NCBI RefSeq assembly: GCF_016027715.1
Contig: NZ_CP065691.1
Span: forward strand, 372,001-436,000
Length of the DNA: 64,000 nucleotides
Direction: 5' to 3'
From: Lactococcus garvieae
Lineage (GTDB): Bacteria; Bacillota; Bacilli; Lactobacillales; Streptococcaceae
Below are positions 63,841 to 64,000 of this stretch, in pieces; position 1 is the first letter of the stretch; every line of letters begins with the position of its first letter. The notes under the pieces were generated by a model, which did no database searches, was not told the DNA's origin, and saw nothing but the letters and a program-made list of their open reading frames with translations. A program made the position numbers and the translations under genes.

Positions 63841-64000
63841 TAGGGAGCAAAGAAGGGACAAATTTATAGAAAACTGTATTTTTTTATCCATTTTTATATT
63901 TGATAAAGAAGCTAAAGCACTGACTTATAAAAAGTAAGATAGTTTTTTCCATGATAATCTACTATATAAAAGGAACATTAAACTATTGACGATTAATAAA
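63841..64000. other. A/T-rich end of window
   Basis: I see no gene, hairpin or clear promoter here. A TTGACG at 63984-63989 could be the -35 of a gene beyond the window. Confidence 0.3.

Overview
The window looks like a chromosomal segment of a low-GC lactic acid bacterium, most likely a Lactococcus outside the lactis group (garvieae/petauri/formosensis-like). Grounds: Pfk of about 342 aa, Pyk of 502 aa and Ldh of 325 aa in the order of the lactococcal las operon; class Ib ribonucleotide reductase (nrdHIEF); many extended -10 (TGnTATAAT) promoters; strong AGGAGG ribosome binding sites. The species is an inference. Gene calls rest on reading translated motifs, not on searches.

Layout. 1-6.6 kb: end of nagA, then pfkA-pyk, an inverted cfa, and ldh with its own promoter carrying a cre-like site and a CRP/FNR-type dyad. 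6.6-8.5 kb: an Rgg-like regulator with a duplicated helix-turn-helix domain, a secreted DUF5626-like protein and a 31-aa membrane peptide. 8.5-12.1 kb: nucleoside ABC transporter (nupABC) without its binding lipoprotein. 12.4-18.1 kb: rqcH, queG, prfB, ftsEX. 18.5-23.1 kb: nrdHIEF with twin NrdR boxes, then plsY. 23.4-31.9 kb: topoisomerase genes parE, parC and gyrA with an exonuclease and an acetyltransferase between them; gyrB follows at 57-59 kb. 31.9-35.4 kb: apbE, srtA and an ABC exporter. 35.6-43.6 kb: pcrA-tag, small enzymes, an MFS transporter, truB-ribF. 43.8-49.5 kb: tpiA, a PgaC/PgaD-like polysaccharide synthase operon, aspD and an orphan membrane protein. 49.6-57 kb: hemW, cell-wall hydrolases, an EndA-like nuclease, YitT, an amidinotransferase-fold enzyme, a HAD protein and a YwaF-like protein.

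59.0-64.0 kb is a decayed accessory region: a broken integrase directly after gyrB, a broken LPETG surface protein, an intact phage-type CHAP lysin flanked by two miniature tRNA-like folds, a second broken lysin, candidate small RNAs and a serine-rich lipoprotein. The frameshifts cluster here while the rest of the window is intact.

The core of the window serves glycolysis to lactate, DNA topology and nucleotide supply, and envelope upkeep. The most unusual points are the tRNA-like elements bracketing the lysin gene, the tandem-HTH Rgg locus, the PNAG-synthase-like operon without a deacetylase, and a set of genes (truB, a HAD gene, prfB, a GH73 gene, possibly a GH25 gene) whose -10 boxes sit so close to the start codon that leaderless mRNAs are predicted.
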